DNA of 64,000 nucleotides from contig NZ_BCUF01000015.1 of NCBI RefSeq assembly GCF_001591145.1, forward strand, positions 1 through 64,000, written 5' to 3'. This document shows, in pieces, positions 9,978 to 19,475 of the stretch (within the stretch, counting starts at the first letter, position 1; the number at the start of each line of letters is the position of its first letter). A program made the position numbers and the translations under genes. Source of the DNA: Vibrio harveyi NBRC 15634 = ATCC 14126 = KCTC 12724. Its GTDB lineage: Bacteria > Pseudomonadota > Gammaproteobacteria > Enterobacterales > Vibrionaceae. The notes beneath the pieces are model-generated. The model saw only the letters and a program-made list of their open reading frames with translations, searched no databases and was not told where the DNA came from.

Positions 9978-10652
9978 ATGCTTGTACTACTGATTGAAGA
10001 CGACAAAGTTTTAGCAGCCTCACTAAGCGACTATCTGTCACTTGATGGCATTGAATGCGACTTTGCTTATAACGGACAAACGGGACTTAATCTAGCAATG
10101 CAAAATGAGTATGACGTGATTGTCTTGGATATTATGCTGCCAAAGCTCAATGGCTTCACTCTCTGTCAGCAGCTAAGAGAGAATGGCATTAACACGTCGA
10201 TTTTGATGATGACAGCAAGGGACTCACTCAATGATAAGCTCCAAGGTTTTGACTCAGGAACTGATGATTACATCACTAAGCCATTCGCCATGGCAGAACT
10301 CAGTGCTCGCTTAAAAGCATTATCAAAACGACGTACCAATTGTATCTCAAATATTATTCAGGTTGATGATCTCAAATTAGATCTCAGTACCCATAAAGCA
10401 CATCGAGACGGCAACGAATTAACACTATCACCGCTTGGCTGGAAACTACTGGTGACACTTGCGAAACACAGCCCAAAAGTCGTCACAAAAGAGGCTCTTC
10501 AACAAGAGGTTTGGGGTGACGAAACCAATGCCAACAACTTGAAGGTCCAAATGCACAAGTTAAGGCAAAGTGTGGATAAGCCTTTTTCTAGACCGTTAAT
10601 TCACAGTGTTCCTAGAGTCGGTTTTGTATTACGAGGGCAAGGCGATGCCTAG
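9978..10652 (+). CDS. OmpR-family response regulator
   Basis: A 224-residue DNA-binding regulator. The receiver starts at MLVLLIEDDK, with phosphoacceptor Asp51 in VIVLDIMLP, a conserved T in MMTARD and K in TKPFAMAEL. The second half is a winged-helix trans_reg_C domain ending in PRVGFVLRGQG. The ATG at 9978 puts the acidic pair at the usual position 7-9; an upstream ATG at 9942 would add a non-homologous leader. The stop overlaps the start of the kinase gene, giving translational coupling. First gene of a probable four-gene operon. Confidence 0.92.
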   Translation: MLVLLIEDDKVLAASLSDYLSLDGIECDFAYNGQTGLNLAMQNEYDVIVLDIMLPKLNGFTLCQQLRENGINTSILMMTARDSLNDKLQGFDSGTDDYITKPFAMAELSARLKALSKRRTNCISNIIQVDDLKLDLSTHKAHRDGNELTLSPLGWKLLVTLAKHSPKVVTKEALQQEVWGDETNANNLKVQMHKLRQSVDKPFSRPLIHSVPRVGFVLRGQGDA

Positions 10653-11916
10653 TCTGAAGAAAAGAATTTACCTTTTTATCACTGCCTTCCTTGTAATTGT
10701 TTTATTACTTATCTGTGCCCTAAACTATATGGTGTTAGGTAATGCCATTAGTGTTGATACGCGTAATATGATGATCTACCAAGGTAAGTTTATTGAAGAG
10801 CATAATCTGGAACAATCATTAGCAAAGGATACGCAAAGTAAAATCATTGCAACTTACAGCGCTATCGATGACATTCCACTGTATCTCAAGAAAGGATTTC
10901 CTTGGGCAAAGATGCAGCCAGGCAAACTACACGAACGTTCACTACACAACGATGAGAAACAAAAGATTTACGCTTATGCATTAAAGTACGAACTACAAGA
11001 CCAGCGCGGTTATTTATATATAGTCTCGGAGTACCAAGAGAGTATAGAGGAAGAGATGCGCTACGATGAGACCATCTTTGGCGCGAACACCTCCCTTATC
11101 ATCATCATAGCCTGCGCCGTGCTTTTCAGTTTCACCATCATTTTCATTCTGATTTATCGCACTCTGCTAAGTCCAGTTCGAGCACTGTCCAGCTGGTTGG
11201 ATACACCAAGCAAAGCCATTCCCGATGACAAAATCAAATATCGAGAAATGATAGCTATTGCTAAAAGCTACCAAGAAAGTAATCAGAAGCAAAAAGAGCT
11301 TATTGATAAGGAGGAGTTCTTCTTAAATACGATGAGTCATGAGCTACGAACGCCTATTGCGATCATATCATCCAGCGTGGAACTAGTAGAAAGGCTCGAC
11401 ACAAGCCCAAAAGTTACCAAAGTTAATCATAGAATCGACTACGCGATTAAGAATATGAACATCCTCGTAAAGGCACTACTTTGGCTCTCGAAGAAAGACG
11501 CTCAACCCCTTGAATATACAGAAATACATCTTTCAGACGTTATCGAAAATGTCATCAAAGACAACGAATACTTACTCATGGGGCGTGAAACAAAACTCTC
11601 TATAGAAACGGAATTAGATGAAAAGTGTATCGTCACAGATAACTATGGCGCAGTATATTTAATTCTGGTTAATTTATTGAGAAATGCACTTCAACACAGT
11701 ACCGATGGCATCATTACTATTCATCACCACAAAGGCGTTGTGACCATCAGCAATCCAGTCGAGCAACAAGAGCAAAGTACCGATAACGAATCATACGGTT
11801 ATGGCTTGTACTTAGTTGAGAAAATTTGTTCAAATCGCAACCACTTGTTTTCTCTAACCTACAAGGCTGGCTCAGCGACTGCGATAGTCGATTTATCTGC
11901 GTCGATAACCGATTGA
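10645..11916 (+). CDS. Sensor histidine kinase
   Basis: A 423-residue inner-membrane kinase paired with the regulator just upstream (8-nt overlap). Membrane segments lie near residues 8-28 and 145-170 around a periplasmic sensor of about 115 residues. HisKA carries the phosphoacceptor His232 in MSHELRTPI; the ATPase domain has the N box (NLLRNALQHS) and a G box (YGYGLYLVEKI). The periplasmic domain has no family I recognise, so the signal is unknown. The next gene, an exported flavin oxidase, starts 54 bp downstream and is a likely target. Confidence 0.9.
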   Translation: MPSLKKRIYLFITAFLVIVLLLICALNYMVLGNAISVDTRNMMIYQGKFIEEHNLEQSLAKDTQSKIIATYSAIDDIPLYLKKGFPWAKMQPGKLHERSLHNDEKQKIYAYALKYELQDQRGYLYIVSEYQESIEEEMRYDETIFGANTSLIIIIACAVLFSFTIIFILIYRTLLSPVRALSSWLDTPSKAIPDDKIKYREMIAIAKSYQESNQKQKELIDKEEFFLNTMSHELRTPIAIISSSVELVERLDTSPKVTKVNHRIDYAIKNMNILVKALLWLSKKDAQPLEYTEIHLSDVIENVIKDNEYLLMGRETKLSIETELDEKCIVTDNYGAVYLILVNLLRNALQHSTDGIITIHHHKGVVTISNPVEQQEQSTDNESYGYGLYLVEKICSNRNHLFSLTYKAGSATAIVDLSASITD

Positions 11917-11970
11917 TAACCTCTCATGCATTATGTTTAGGCTCAAATATAAGCATTGAAAGAAGGTTGT

Positions 11971-13389
11971 ATGAGCAATACAAAAGCAAAGCTAGCAATT
12001 TTAGCTACAAGTGTTTTATTGGCAGGAAACGTAAACGCCAACGAGCAAATCTATGATTACGTAGTCGTTGGAGCTGGAGCCGCTGGGCTCTCCGCTGCTT
12101 ACACACTTCAGGAGCTCAACGAAAGCTTTATCGTGCTCGAAAAAAATGACCGTGCTGGTGGTATCGCTCACACCGGAATCAAAGGTAGCTTCCATTATGC
12201 TAAAGGGACGGAATACCTCGGTAAACCAGAAGGACAGCTTGCAAAAGTCATTCAAAAACTGAAGATTCCATTGGTTGAAATCCCCTCTCCAATGGATATC
12301 GCATTCTATCAAAACGAAATGCACATCGGAGATAAACAACTCGCCCACCTCACCATCAGCGAGTCAAGTGAAGAAGAGTTTCAGCACTTTATTGATGTTC
12401 TCAATCAATCTCGATCACTATCGCGCCAAAAGTTGAGTCAACTGGACAAAATAACGGCAAAACAATGGCTAGATTCACACCATATCTCGCCGTTTATTCA
12501 ATTACGCTATAACGTCATGTCTCGTGGGTTATTCGGAGCAAGTCTCGATGACATCTCAGCCTTAAGCTTTATCCCTGAGGCGAGTTTTGATTACGTAGAT
12601 GTAACCGACGTTAGTGAGCTTATTGAAGAAGAATCCTCCCAGTCTGGTTCGTGGACAACACAAAGCGGTATTTCTACCATTGCTACGTCCATCGCCTCCA
12701 CGTTGGGAGACAAAATCCAGTATCGCTCAACAGTTCAAACCATTGAGAAAACGCCTAACGGATACAAAGTTCATTTTTCTCACAAAGGAAAAAATAACAC
12801 TGTACTGGCCAACAAAGTGATCGTAGCAGTGCCCGCACCAATCGCTCAATATATCGCCCAACCAGTACTGACTGATGAGCAAAAATCGGTGCTATCTCAA
12901 GTTAAATATTCCCAATACATAACCGTCGCTCTGTTTTCTGAACAGCCAGTGTTTAATAAAGCATTCGATATGGCGATCATCGGAAAAGGTTACGTGACTG
13001 ACCTATATGATTCAACATGGGTAGAGCGCCACTATAATCAGGACCTTAAAAAGGTGGATGAGTATATAGCGAGCGCCTACCTAGCACCGAAAACCGCATC
13101 GGATATGTCACTGTTAACACTATCGGACTCAGAGATATTGGATATCGTCACGAGTGAGCTCTCTTTGGTAGTGCCGGACATCAATAACAAAATAGAGGGT
13201 TATGACATCACACGTTTCAATGCTGCCTATCCGGTTTTCGACCCTTACTACTTTCATAGACTTGTTCAATTAAAAGCGAGTTTTAGAGGCGTATACCTCG
13301 CGGGAGATTATATGTCCTATCCGACATTTGAAGCGGCTTTTGAGTCCGGACATGAAGCGGTCTTGCAAGCTGAATCAGATGAAGAATAA
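11971..13389 (+). CDS. Exported FAD-dependent amine oxidase-like protein
   Basis: A 472-residue flavoprotein. A Sec-type signal peptide (residues 1-24, no twin arginine) precedes a Rossmann FAD motif, VVGAGAAGLSAAYTL, near residue 33, followed by the dinucleotide-binding glutamate strand (FIVLEKNDRAGG). The C-terminal FAD-contact segment VYLAGDYMSYPTFEAAFESG is typical of flavin amine oxidases and protoporphyrinogen oxidase relatives. Substrate is unknown. ATG at 11971 has GAAGG upstream. It lies 54 bp after a kinase gene and 25 bp before a GNAT gene. An exported flavoprotein without a Tat signal implies FAD loading outside the cytoplasm. Confidence 0.75.
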   Translation: MSNTKAKLAILATSVLLAGNVNANEQIYDYVVVGAGAAGLSAAYTLQELNESFIVLEKNDRAGGIAHTGIKGSFHYAKGTEYLGKPEGQLAKVIQKLKIPLVEIPSPMDIAFYQNEMHIGDKQLAHLTISESSEEEFQHFIDVLNQSRSLSRQKLSQLDKITAKQWLDSHHISPFIQLRYNVMSRGLFGASLDDISALSFIPEASFDYVDVTDVSELIEEESSQSGSWTTQSGISTIATSIASTLGDKIQYRSTVQTIEKTPNGYKVHFSHKGKNNTVLANKVIVAVPAPIAQYIAQPVLTDEQKSVLSQVKYSQYITVALFSEQPVFNKAFDMAIIGKGYVTDLYDSTWVERHYNQDLKKVDEYIASAYLAPKTASDMSLLTLSDSEILDIVTSELSLVVPDINNKIEGYDITRFNAAYPVFDPYYFHRLVQLKASFRGVYLAGDYMSYPTFEAAFESGHEAVLQAESDEE

Positions 13390-13414
13390 ATGGTAGAGAA
13401 AGCGATACTAAACA

Positions 13415-14149
13415 ATGAAAAGTCTTACCTTTACCTCTTATCAAGATTCGCATTTCCACTCATGCGTTGATCTTGTGATGTCTACATGGAACCTTCACTC
13501 AGGTTTTGTCAATGTACCGAATATACGGATTGTCTACGAACATTATCTCACCACTTGCCTTAACTGGAATCACCACCTTGATGTCGTTCTCGATCCTCAA
13601 GGAAAAGTGGTGGGCGTACTCTTTGCAAGCAAAGAAAATATCTCTTACCTAGAAGAACTCAAATTTGCCAAAAAAGACAAGAAGCTCAATAAGTGGAAGA
13701 ACAAAAACCTTGCTGCTGGTAATTTTGGTGAAAAAGAGTCAGCAAAAAAGGTCTTCTCCGGATTTCTAAGAAATGACTGTGCAGGAGAGCAAGATGCCGC
13801 TATGTTTGACGGTGAAATCAATCTATTCATCGTGAGTGTAAAACTAAGGGGTCGAGGCATCGGATCATTGCTATTGGAACGTTATGTCAAGTTTTGTAGA
13901 ACGAATGAACTCAAGAAAATCTTCTTATGGACGGATTTAACCTGTAACTATAAGTTTTATCTTAACCAAGGATTCACCTTACATAAAAGATTTAAAACAT
14001 ACTCCACCCATCAAGAGAAAAGCAATATCCCTGATGGCATGATTCTCTCTCTCGATATCAATGCGCCTCGAGTTTGCAAACCAATAACTAACGAATCGCA
14101 CAACACGCCAGATTATCCTCTTAAAGTGATCAACGAAGTCGCTTTTTAG
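13415..14149 (+). CDS. GNAT-family N-acetyltransferase
   Basis: A 244-residue putative acetyl-CoA-dependent acetyltransferase. The GNAT core with the acetyl-CoA pyrophosphate loop is INLFIVSVKLRGRGIGSLLLERY (about residues 132-154), followed by the second-motif YKFYLNQGFTLHKRF. A lysine-rich insert (residues 78-100) is unusual. It follows the exported oxidase by 25 bp, so is probably the last gene of the response regulator-kinase-oxidase operon. Substrate unknown. Confidence 0.75.
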   Translation: MKSLTFTSYQDSHFHSCVDLVMSTWNLHSGFVNVPNIRIVYEHYLTTCLNWNHHLDVVLDPQGKVVGVLFASKENISYLEELKFAKKDKKLNKWKNKNLAAGNFGEKESAKKVFSGFLRNDCAGEQDAAMFDGEINLFIVSVKLRGRGIGSLLLERYVKFCRTNELKKIFLWTDLTCNYKFYLNQGFTLHKRFKTYSTHQEKSNIPDGMILSLDINAPRVCKPITNESHNTPDYPLKVINEVAF

Positions 14150-14429
14150 CCTCGGGATCCTAGAGGACCAGCAAACACCATAAGTGACGAATCATAGGTC
14201 AACGACTTCGTACATTTAACCAAGCTTAATAAGCAATTGCTAATTAGCAAGTTTCTGACAAATAATACGCTCTCATAATCATTCAAATTGATATTCGAAC
14301 ACCATTAATGCACAGTTAATCACATCGAAAAAATCACCAAAATTAATCGATTTAATTCCTTATTAACTTTTATAAATCCGGACTAGTATCAAGGGGAACA
14401 ACCGTTCAACGTATATAAGGCTAATAATA

Positions 14430-15002
14430 ATGAAAAAGACTTTATCCACCCTAAGCATTGCGCTGGCGCTGTTTTCTAGTGCTTCATTTGCTGCTGACAA
14501 CTACACATTAGATTCAAACTTTTCTTCAGTAAGCTTTGCTACCATCAAGAACCAGTTTGTTGTCGAGCCAGCGACCATCAATACTCTTTCCGGCACGTTA
14601 GACAGCAATGGCAAATTTGATGTTGCTATCGATCTAAATAGCATTGAGACAGGTATCCCTATTCGTAACACCCGTCTTAATGAAATCTTCTTTGAATCTG
14701 CGAAACACGCACCAGTAAAAGTGACAGGAAAAGTTGATTGGGCTTCTCTGGGTGAAGGCTCACACAAGGTAAAAGTACCTGCTGAAGTAACGCTGTTTGG
14801 TAAGACAAAATCCGTTGAGTTTCCGGTTGTTATCCTAAACGCTGGCGATACGGTAATGGTGAGCTCAAGTGCACCTGTGATTATTGGCGCTGCTGACTTT
14901 GGTATTCCTAGTAAAAACTTAACTGACCTCGCGGCAACAGTTGGCGGGATTAAGATTTCTGATCGAGTTCCACTCACTTTGAATCTAACCTTTAAAAAAT
15001 AG
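14430..15002 (+). CDS. yceI: YceI-family periplasmic protein
   Basis: A 190-residue lipocalin-like protein with a clear signal peptide (cleavage near ASFA-AD, residue 21). YceI proteins bind isoprenoid-type lipids in a beta-barrel. The YceI pattern is visible: YTLDSNFSSVSFATIKN, then IPIRNTRLNEIFFESAKHAPVKVTG, and a C-terminal DRVPLTLNLTF. Family members are often next to cytochrome b561, as here (convergent, 84 bp away). Start has AAGG upstream. Confidence 0.88.
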   Translation: MKKTLSTLSIALALFSSASFAADNYTLDSNFSSVSFATIKNQFVVEPATINTLSGTLDSNGKFDVAIDLNSIETGIPIRNTRLNEIFFESAKHAPVKVTGKVDWASLGEGSHKVKVPAEVTLFGKTKSVEFPVVILNAGDTVMVSSSAPVIIGAADFGIPSKNLTDLAATVGGIKISDRVPLTLNLTFKK

Positions 15003-15020
15003 TTAGATTAAGTGGACACA

Positions 15021-15049
15021 AAGGCTTGGAGGCTCACCAAGCCTTTTTT
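15021..15049 (+). terminator. Intrinsic terminator after yceI
   Basis: AAGGCTTGG and CCAAGCCTT form a perfect 9-bp stem with a 7-nt loop, followed by a T run, 19 bp after the stop. Confidence 0.9.
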
Positions 15050-15085
15050 CTTTCTACACGCCTTCAACCAACCGTACTGTGCGGC

Positions 15086-15685
15086 TTACGACGACTGACT
15101 TTGCTTAGTCACATTAAATGCCATACTCCGCAATACGTCGTTCTTATTCACAAAGTGATGTTTCAACGCTGCTAACGCATGTAGCAACACCAAGCTCGCG
15201 AGTGTGGCACAGCCAAAACGGTGAACCATAAAAAAGAACGCATTCACTTCGGCATTAGAAATTGGGTTTGGAATGGTAAACAGCCAAAAGAATGGATACT
15301 CATGTTTAAGCATTAGAAAGCCACTAACAAACACTACAAACATCACCAAATAGATAGCGCCATGTGTGAGTTTAGCGATGCTTTTCTGGGTATGAGAAAC
15401 CGATTTTGGTAACTCTGGGGCTTTACGAAAGAATGACCACCCCCAACGTACAATCAATAACACGGAGGCGATGGTTGCAAACGACATATTGAGCGTAGAT
15501 AGAACATGGAACACCTGCGGCATATCCATGACGAATAACATTCCGTAGCCTGCAAGCGTTGCATAAATGATAATCACCGCCATAGCCCAATGTAGCCATT
15601 TACTGAACGCATCGTAGTGTTGAGTGGAGGTATTTTGGACGCACGGAATCGCTTTCTGGTGCTGACCAGAATCTAATCTCGACAT
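15086..15685 (-). CDS. Cytochrome b561 family protein
   Basis: A 199-residue inner-membrane di-heme b cytochrome with four transmembrane helices (starting near residues 30, 65, 100 and 150). Candidate axial histidines are in KWLHWAMAV, KLTHGAIYL and the last helix HRFGCATLASLVLLHALAALKHHF. It probably passes electrons between quinol and a periplasmic acceptor. The convergent neighbour yceI is a frequent partner of this family. Confidence 0.88.
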   Translation of the reverse strand: MSRLDSGQHQKAIPCVQNTSTQHYDAFSKWLHWAMAVIIIYATLAGYGMLFVMDMPQVFHVLSTLNMSFATIASVLLIVRWGWSFFRKAPELPKSVSHTQKSIAKLTHGAIYLVMFVVFVSGFLMLKHEYPFFWLFTIPNPISNAEVNAFFFMVHRFGCATLASLVLLHALAALKHHFVNKNDVLRSMAFNVTKQSQSS

Positions 15686-15766
15686 ATTGTCACCACTGAA
15701 TTAGTTTGAGATGTACATGGGAATACGACGAGAGAAGGCTTTCCCATGATGAAGATTGAAGAAATA

Positions 15767-15789
15767 ACGGAAGGCATTGAGCCTTCCGT
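15767..15789 (-). terminator. Terminator after chitinase gene
   Basis: ACGGAAGGC and GCCTTCCGT form a perfect 9-bp stem with a 5-nt loop; on the minus strand it is followed by TATTTCTTC. It lies 32 bp beyond the chitinase stop. Confidence 0.75.
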
Positions 15790-15820
15790 CGTTCAAGTAG
15801 ATTACAAGATGAGGTAGGTA

Positions 15821-18709
15821 CTACTTACTTACATTGATCATGTCGTTAAAGTAGTCAACTTGTTCTGCCATACTCAAACCTTGGTTGTTTGAACCCAACG
15901 TCCACATGAAGAAACCACCATAACCGTTATCTTTCTGCCATTTAGCACGGTCTAGGTTGTTCTGACGCGTTTCAACAAAGTTACCACCTGGTGCCCACTG
16001 ACTGTTGATCGTGTTACCTAAAACAATCTTCGACTTGTCTCCAATATATTCAGCATAGTTCGCCATCGCGACATCGTATAGGAAGTTTCGACCAGCGTCG
16101 TATGTCATGACGTTGAAGAAATCAAAGTCATTTTTAGTCGCTTTGAGTAGATCAATGACTTCACCATGATGCGATGAGCGACCAGATGGCTCAACATAAG
16201 AACAGTTTTCGAATACGTTTGCATTCATACACTCGACAGGGTCGGCACCTACGTGATAAGTAGTCAGGGACAGCACTTTGGTGTTGCCGACTTTCTCACG
16301 GATCAGTTTGATCAATGCCGTTAAGTCTTGGTTCTCTTTGTCTGTGATTCGAGCGGCTTTTTCGAAGTCGAAATCCAACCCATCAATATGCACATAACCA
16401 GCTAACTGATACTTGCTGTAATCACAGCTGCCATCGGGTTTTGATGCAAGACACTCACCTTCCATCTCTTCAGGTTTTAGGTTCTTCTTGTATACAGGGA
16501 ATGGCGTGTGGACCAATTCAACCAATCCAGTCGCGACCGCTTCACGGCTTTGTGGGGTGCTGATCGCCGACCAAATACTTTCGTAAGTTTGGCCCCCGAA
16601 CGCTACCATCATCGTGACGTTTTCATTGTCATGCTTAAGCGTTGACCAAGCGAGGTACTGCGTTGGCATCCAATCTGGGTTGTAATCCGGCGGTGTGAGC
16701 ATGCCGTCAGAGATCGTGATATTACCGCTTGAATCCCACTTACCAAATGACAATAGGTAACCGTCTCCTTCTGAGTTGAACAACTGCTCGTAGTCATTTA
16801 GACCCCAAGATGTGAGGTAACTGATAGAGCGATCTGGGTTATCAACTAAACCGCCACCACCCGTGCTTTCTTTAACTGTAATGTTAGATGTCGCTGAGGT
16901 TTGCTCTTGGCTTGCTGTGTTTACCGCTTTTGCCGTGATGGCATAAGCCCCCTTCTGCGCACCTAGCCATTCATACTCGTATGGCGCTTCGGTATCTTTG
17001 AACAGTTCATTACCATTGGCGATAAAGCTTACAGAAGTAATATCACCTTCGTAGCTCTTTGCATCCGCTTTGATAGAAATCGCACGACCTTCGAAGTAGC
17101 TAGAACCATCGACAGGAGATGAAAGCGAAACCACCAAGTCCTTGTCAGTGATAGCCAAAGAAATTGGCGCAGCTTCTGCACTCGCACCTTGATCATCGTA
17201 TGCAATAACCGTCAATGTGTATTGACCTTCAACTTGAGCAGGAACCGTGATGGTATAAGTATCGCCCTGTGAAGGTGTGCCTGAGGTTGCTACCACTTGT
17301 CCATTCAACTGAACGTCAACGCGAGCAACTTCGGTATCATCCGTTGCATCAACTACCACATCGAATGCTTGGTTTGGTGCGATCTTTTGTCCATCTTGAG
17401 GGGACTGAACCTTAACAACTGGCACAGGGTTCGGATCACATTGCCCTACTTCATTCCATGCGTCTTTCCACGCATCAGGATAATCAGGGTGGCCGGTGCC
17501 CGGCGTCCAAACCGGATTACCACACCAACCCGCGACGGTACATGAGTAAATATTGCCAATATTCGTGACTTCATCGTCTACTTTGTATGGCACACCATCT
17601 TCGTACTGAGGAATATCGCCACAACTTGTGCCCGTGTCTGTGACCGTAATGGTTAGGCTCTTGCGTGAAGTATGCTGCTCGTCATCCTGAGCTTCAGCGC
17701 GAAGCGTTGTTGACCCCGCTGTGTGTGCCGTCCAATCACATGAGAAATCTTGAGTCGCTTTCGCGTCTAACTGACATACTTCAGCATCGTTGGCGAAGAA
17801 TTTGACGGTTGTTAAATCATCATCTGGATCAGAGACATTGGCCGAGATTGTAATGGTGTCACCTTTTTGGTGAGAAGAGCCAGCGTCTGGTGAGATAAAC
17901 TCAATCACAGGTGGATTTGGTGCAGTAGATTCCGATTCAACCGTTACTTGAACCGTTTGTTCTGTCAGTTTCTTTCCACTCTCATCGAATGCCATGACCG
18001 CAATCGATGCTGCGCCAATAGTGTCAGGGAGCCAAGCCTGTTGATACTCTGTCGTGCCTTCTACAACAGGTTGCTCTCCCAATTTGATGTTGTTTACCCA
18101 GAACTCTAGTTTGGTTGCACCTTCACCCGCAATATCCGTGATGATGTCTACATTTGTGCCAGTATAAACCACTGAGTTTTGTGCAGGAGCCAAAATATCG
18201 AGCGAGAACTCAGGTGGAGGAACGACTTCACCATCGACTTTCACTACCACTGAATTTTCAAACGCATTCAGATCCGTCAACTCTCCACCGAAAGAAATCG
18301 TCAGTGCCGCAGATTCTCCAGAAGCAAGCTCGCTATCTACCCAAGATCCTTGCGGAAACTTCAGCGAGACAGAGTTCAGTACACCGTTAGATTGTGTCGT
18401 ATGAGAGATTTCCCATGACGGATACGAAAGGTGATTTGACGCCCAACCGATGTCATTGATTGCAACAGGCAATACGAACTCAATGACAGCTTCACGCATG
18501 TCTGCCGTTTCAGAACCTGTGTTCTTGATATCCAGCTTATAAGTGCTCCAGTATTCACTTTCTGATTGAGCAACCGCATCAGTACTAAACTCCGCAGCCA
18601 TGGCTTGTGAAATAGGATTCAGTAATAAACCGGAGCAAAGCATTGTAAGCCCTAGCGTGCGATAACCAATGGAGTTTGTCTGCGTAGCACTGCTCTTTCT
18701 TAGATACAT
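15821..18709 (-). CDS. Secreted multidomain GH18 chitinase
   Basis: A 962-residue extracellular chitinase. Signal peptide: residues 1-39. In order: an N-terminal beta-sandwich that may bind carbohydrate (40-160), two Ig-like domains (about 165-360), a CBM5/12 chitin-binding module (about 362-425, with the paired W in AGWCGNPVW and the DAWKDAWNEVGQC end), two more Ig-like domains (435-620) and a GH18 barrel (about 635-962). The catalytic DGxDxDxE motif reads DGLDFDFE, with acid Glu near 783. It cleaves chitin at beta-1,4-GlcNAc linkages. Start has AAGGAC upstream. The 0.76 kb AT-rich gap before it probably holds chitin-responsive control. Confidence 0.93.
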   Translation of the reverse strand: MYLRKSSATQTNSIGYRTLGLTMLCSGLLLNPISQAMAAEFSTDAVAQSESEYWSTYKLDIKNTGSETADMREAVIEFVLPVAINDIGWASNHLSYPSWEISHTTQSNGVLNSVSLKFPQGSWVDSELASGESAALTISFGGELTDLNAFENSVVVKVDGEVVPPPEFSLDILAPAQNSVVYTGTNVDIITDIAGEGATKLEFWVNNIKLGEQPVVEGTTEYQQAWLPDTIGAASIAVMAFDESGKKLTEQTVQVTVESESTAPNPPVIEFISPDAGSSHQKGDTITISANVSDPDDDLTTVKFFANDAEVCQLDAKATQDFSCDWTAHTAGSTTLRAEAQDDEQHTSRKSLTITVTDTGTSCGDIPQYEDGVPYKVDDEVTNIGNIYSCTVAGWCGNPVWTPGTGHPDYPDAWKDAWNEVGQCDPNPVPVVKVQSPQDGQKIAPNQAFDVVVDATDDTEVARVDVQLNGQVVATSGTPSQGDTYTITVPAQVEGQYTLTVIAYDDQGASAEAAPISLAITDKDLVVSLSSPVDGSSYFEGRAISIKADAKSYEGDITSVSFIANGNELFKDTEAPYEYEWLGAQKGAYAITAKAVNTASQEQTSATSNITVKESTGGGGLVDNPDRSISYLTSWGLNDYEQLFNSEGDGYLLSFGKWDSSGNITISDGMLTPPDYNPDWMPTQYLAWSTLKHDNENVTMMVAFGGQTYESIWSAISTPQSREAVATGLVELVHTPFPVYKKNLKPEEMEGECLASKPDGSCDYSKYQLAGYVHIDGLDFDFEKAARITDKENQDLTALIKLIREKVGNTKVLSLTTYHVGADPVECMNANVFENCSYVEPSGRSSHHGEVIDLLKATKNDFDFFNVMTYDAGRNFLYDVAMANYAEYIGDKSKIVLGNTINSQWAPGGNFVETRQNNLDRAKWQKDNGYGGFFMWTLGSNNQGLSMAEQVDYFNDMINVSK

Positions 18710-19475
18710 AATAAAGTCCTTAGTCTTATATTAATTATTTAGGTACTGCACAAAGACCTGCAATTAATGTTTCATTTGTGTTTTGCAAGCACACTTAATT
18801 TATAAATAAAAATAACCAAGGCAAAAATTCATTATTGTTTCTGGGATAAATATCAAAATTTATTTCTCTATAACTATTTATTGTTCAATTTATAAACCAA
18901 TAAGTTATAAATGAAACATCAAAATAAAAGAAAAAGAATAAACTTAATTAGATTATATTAATTTAATCAAAAGCTAGCACTAATCACCGGTCACCACACA
19001 CTAGAAAAGCAACCAAAAAGAGAATAAAAACCTTTAAAAACAAAAAGATAGAATCAACAGTCTTTCTTAAAGCACTTTGCTCGCACCAAAAAACAATGAA
19101 CTAAAAATCAGCGATTTAAAATCAACAATGAAGATATATTATCCACCCATTGATTAGAGTTATAAATTAAATCAAATAATAATGATTTAAAATAAATACA
19201 CCTGGTTAAATAGGAAATAATAGCAAGCAAAGACGATGGAACTTTATGGAATAAATATCACATATTTATATCGCGCAAAATGAGTTATGTCACTATAAAA
19301 ATAGAGTATAAATTCTATTTTTACTGTCATTTAAATGCAATAATTAACCGACTCATCCCATAGGCTTATTCTTCTGATATGCTTTATTTTTCATCTATTT
19401 TAAGAACCTAATTCCTAGTTCGCTAAAAACAAAAAAGGCAAGCGAAAATGCTTGCCTTTGATGCTGCTATACCCA
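18710..19475. other. Long AT-rich intergenic region
   Basis: 766 bp between two minus-strand genes, far more AT-rich than its surroundings. It contains an imperfect palindrome GTGTTTTGCAAGCACAC (18778-18794) about 70 bp upstream of the chitinase start, and an all-AT-core inverted repeat (AAAAATAGA / TCTATTTTT, 19297-19322). No open frame of meaningful length with a ribosome-binding site is seen. It may be curved, H-NS-bound regulatory DNA, or hide a small RNA. Confidence 0.55.
19431..19456 (-). terminator. Intrinsic terminator after M23 endopeptidase gene
   Basis: GGCAAGC and GCTTGCC arms with a 6-nt loop, followed on the minus strand by six T residues; 19 bp beyond the stop. Confidence 0.88.

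Noticed and set aside
14501..14977. 158-codon frame opposite yceI
   Set aside because: It is a shadow of a recognised YceI gene on the other strand.
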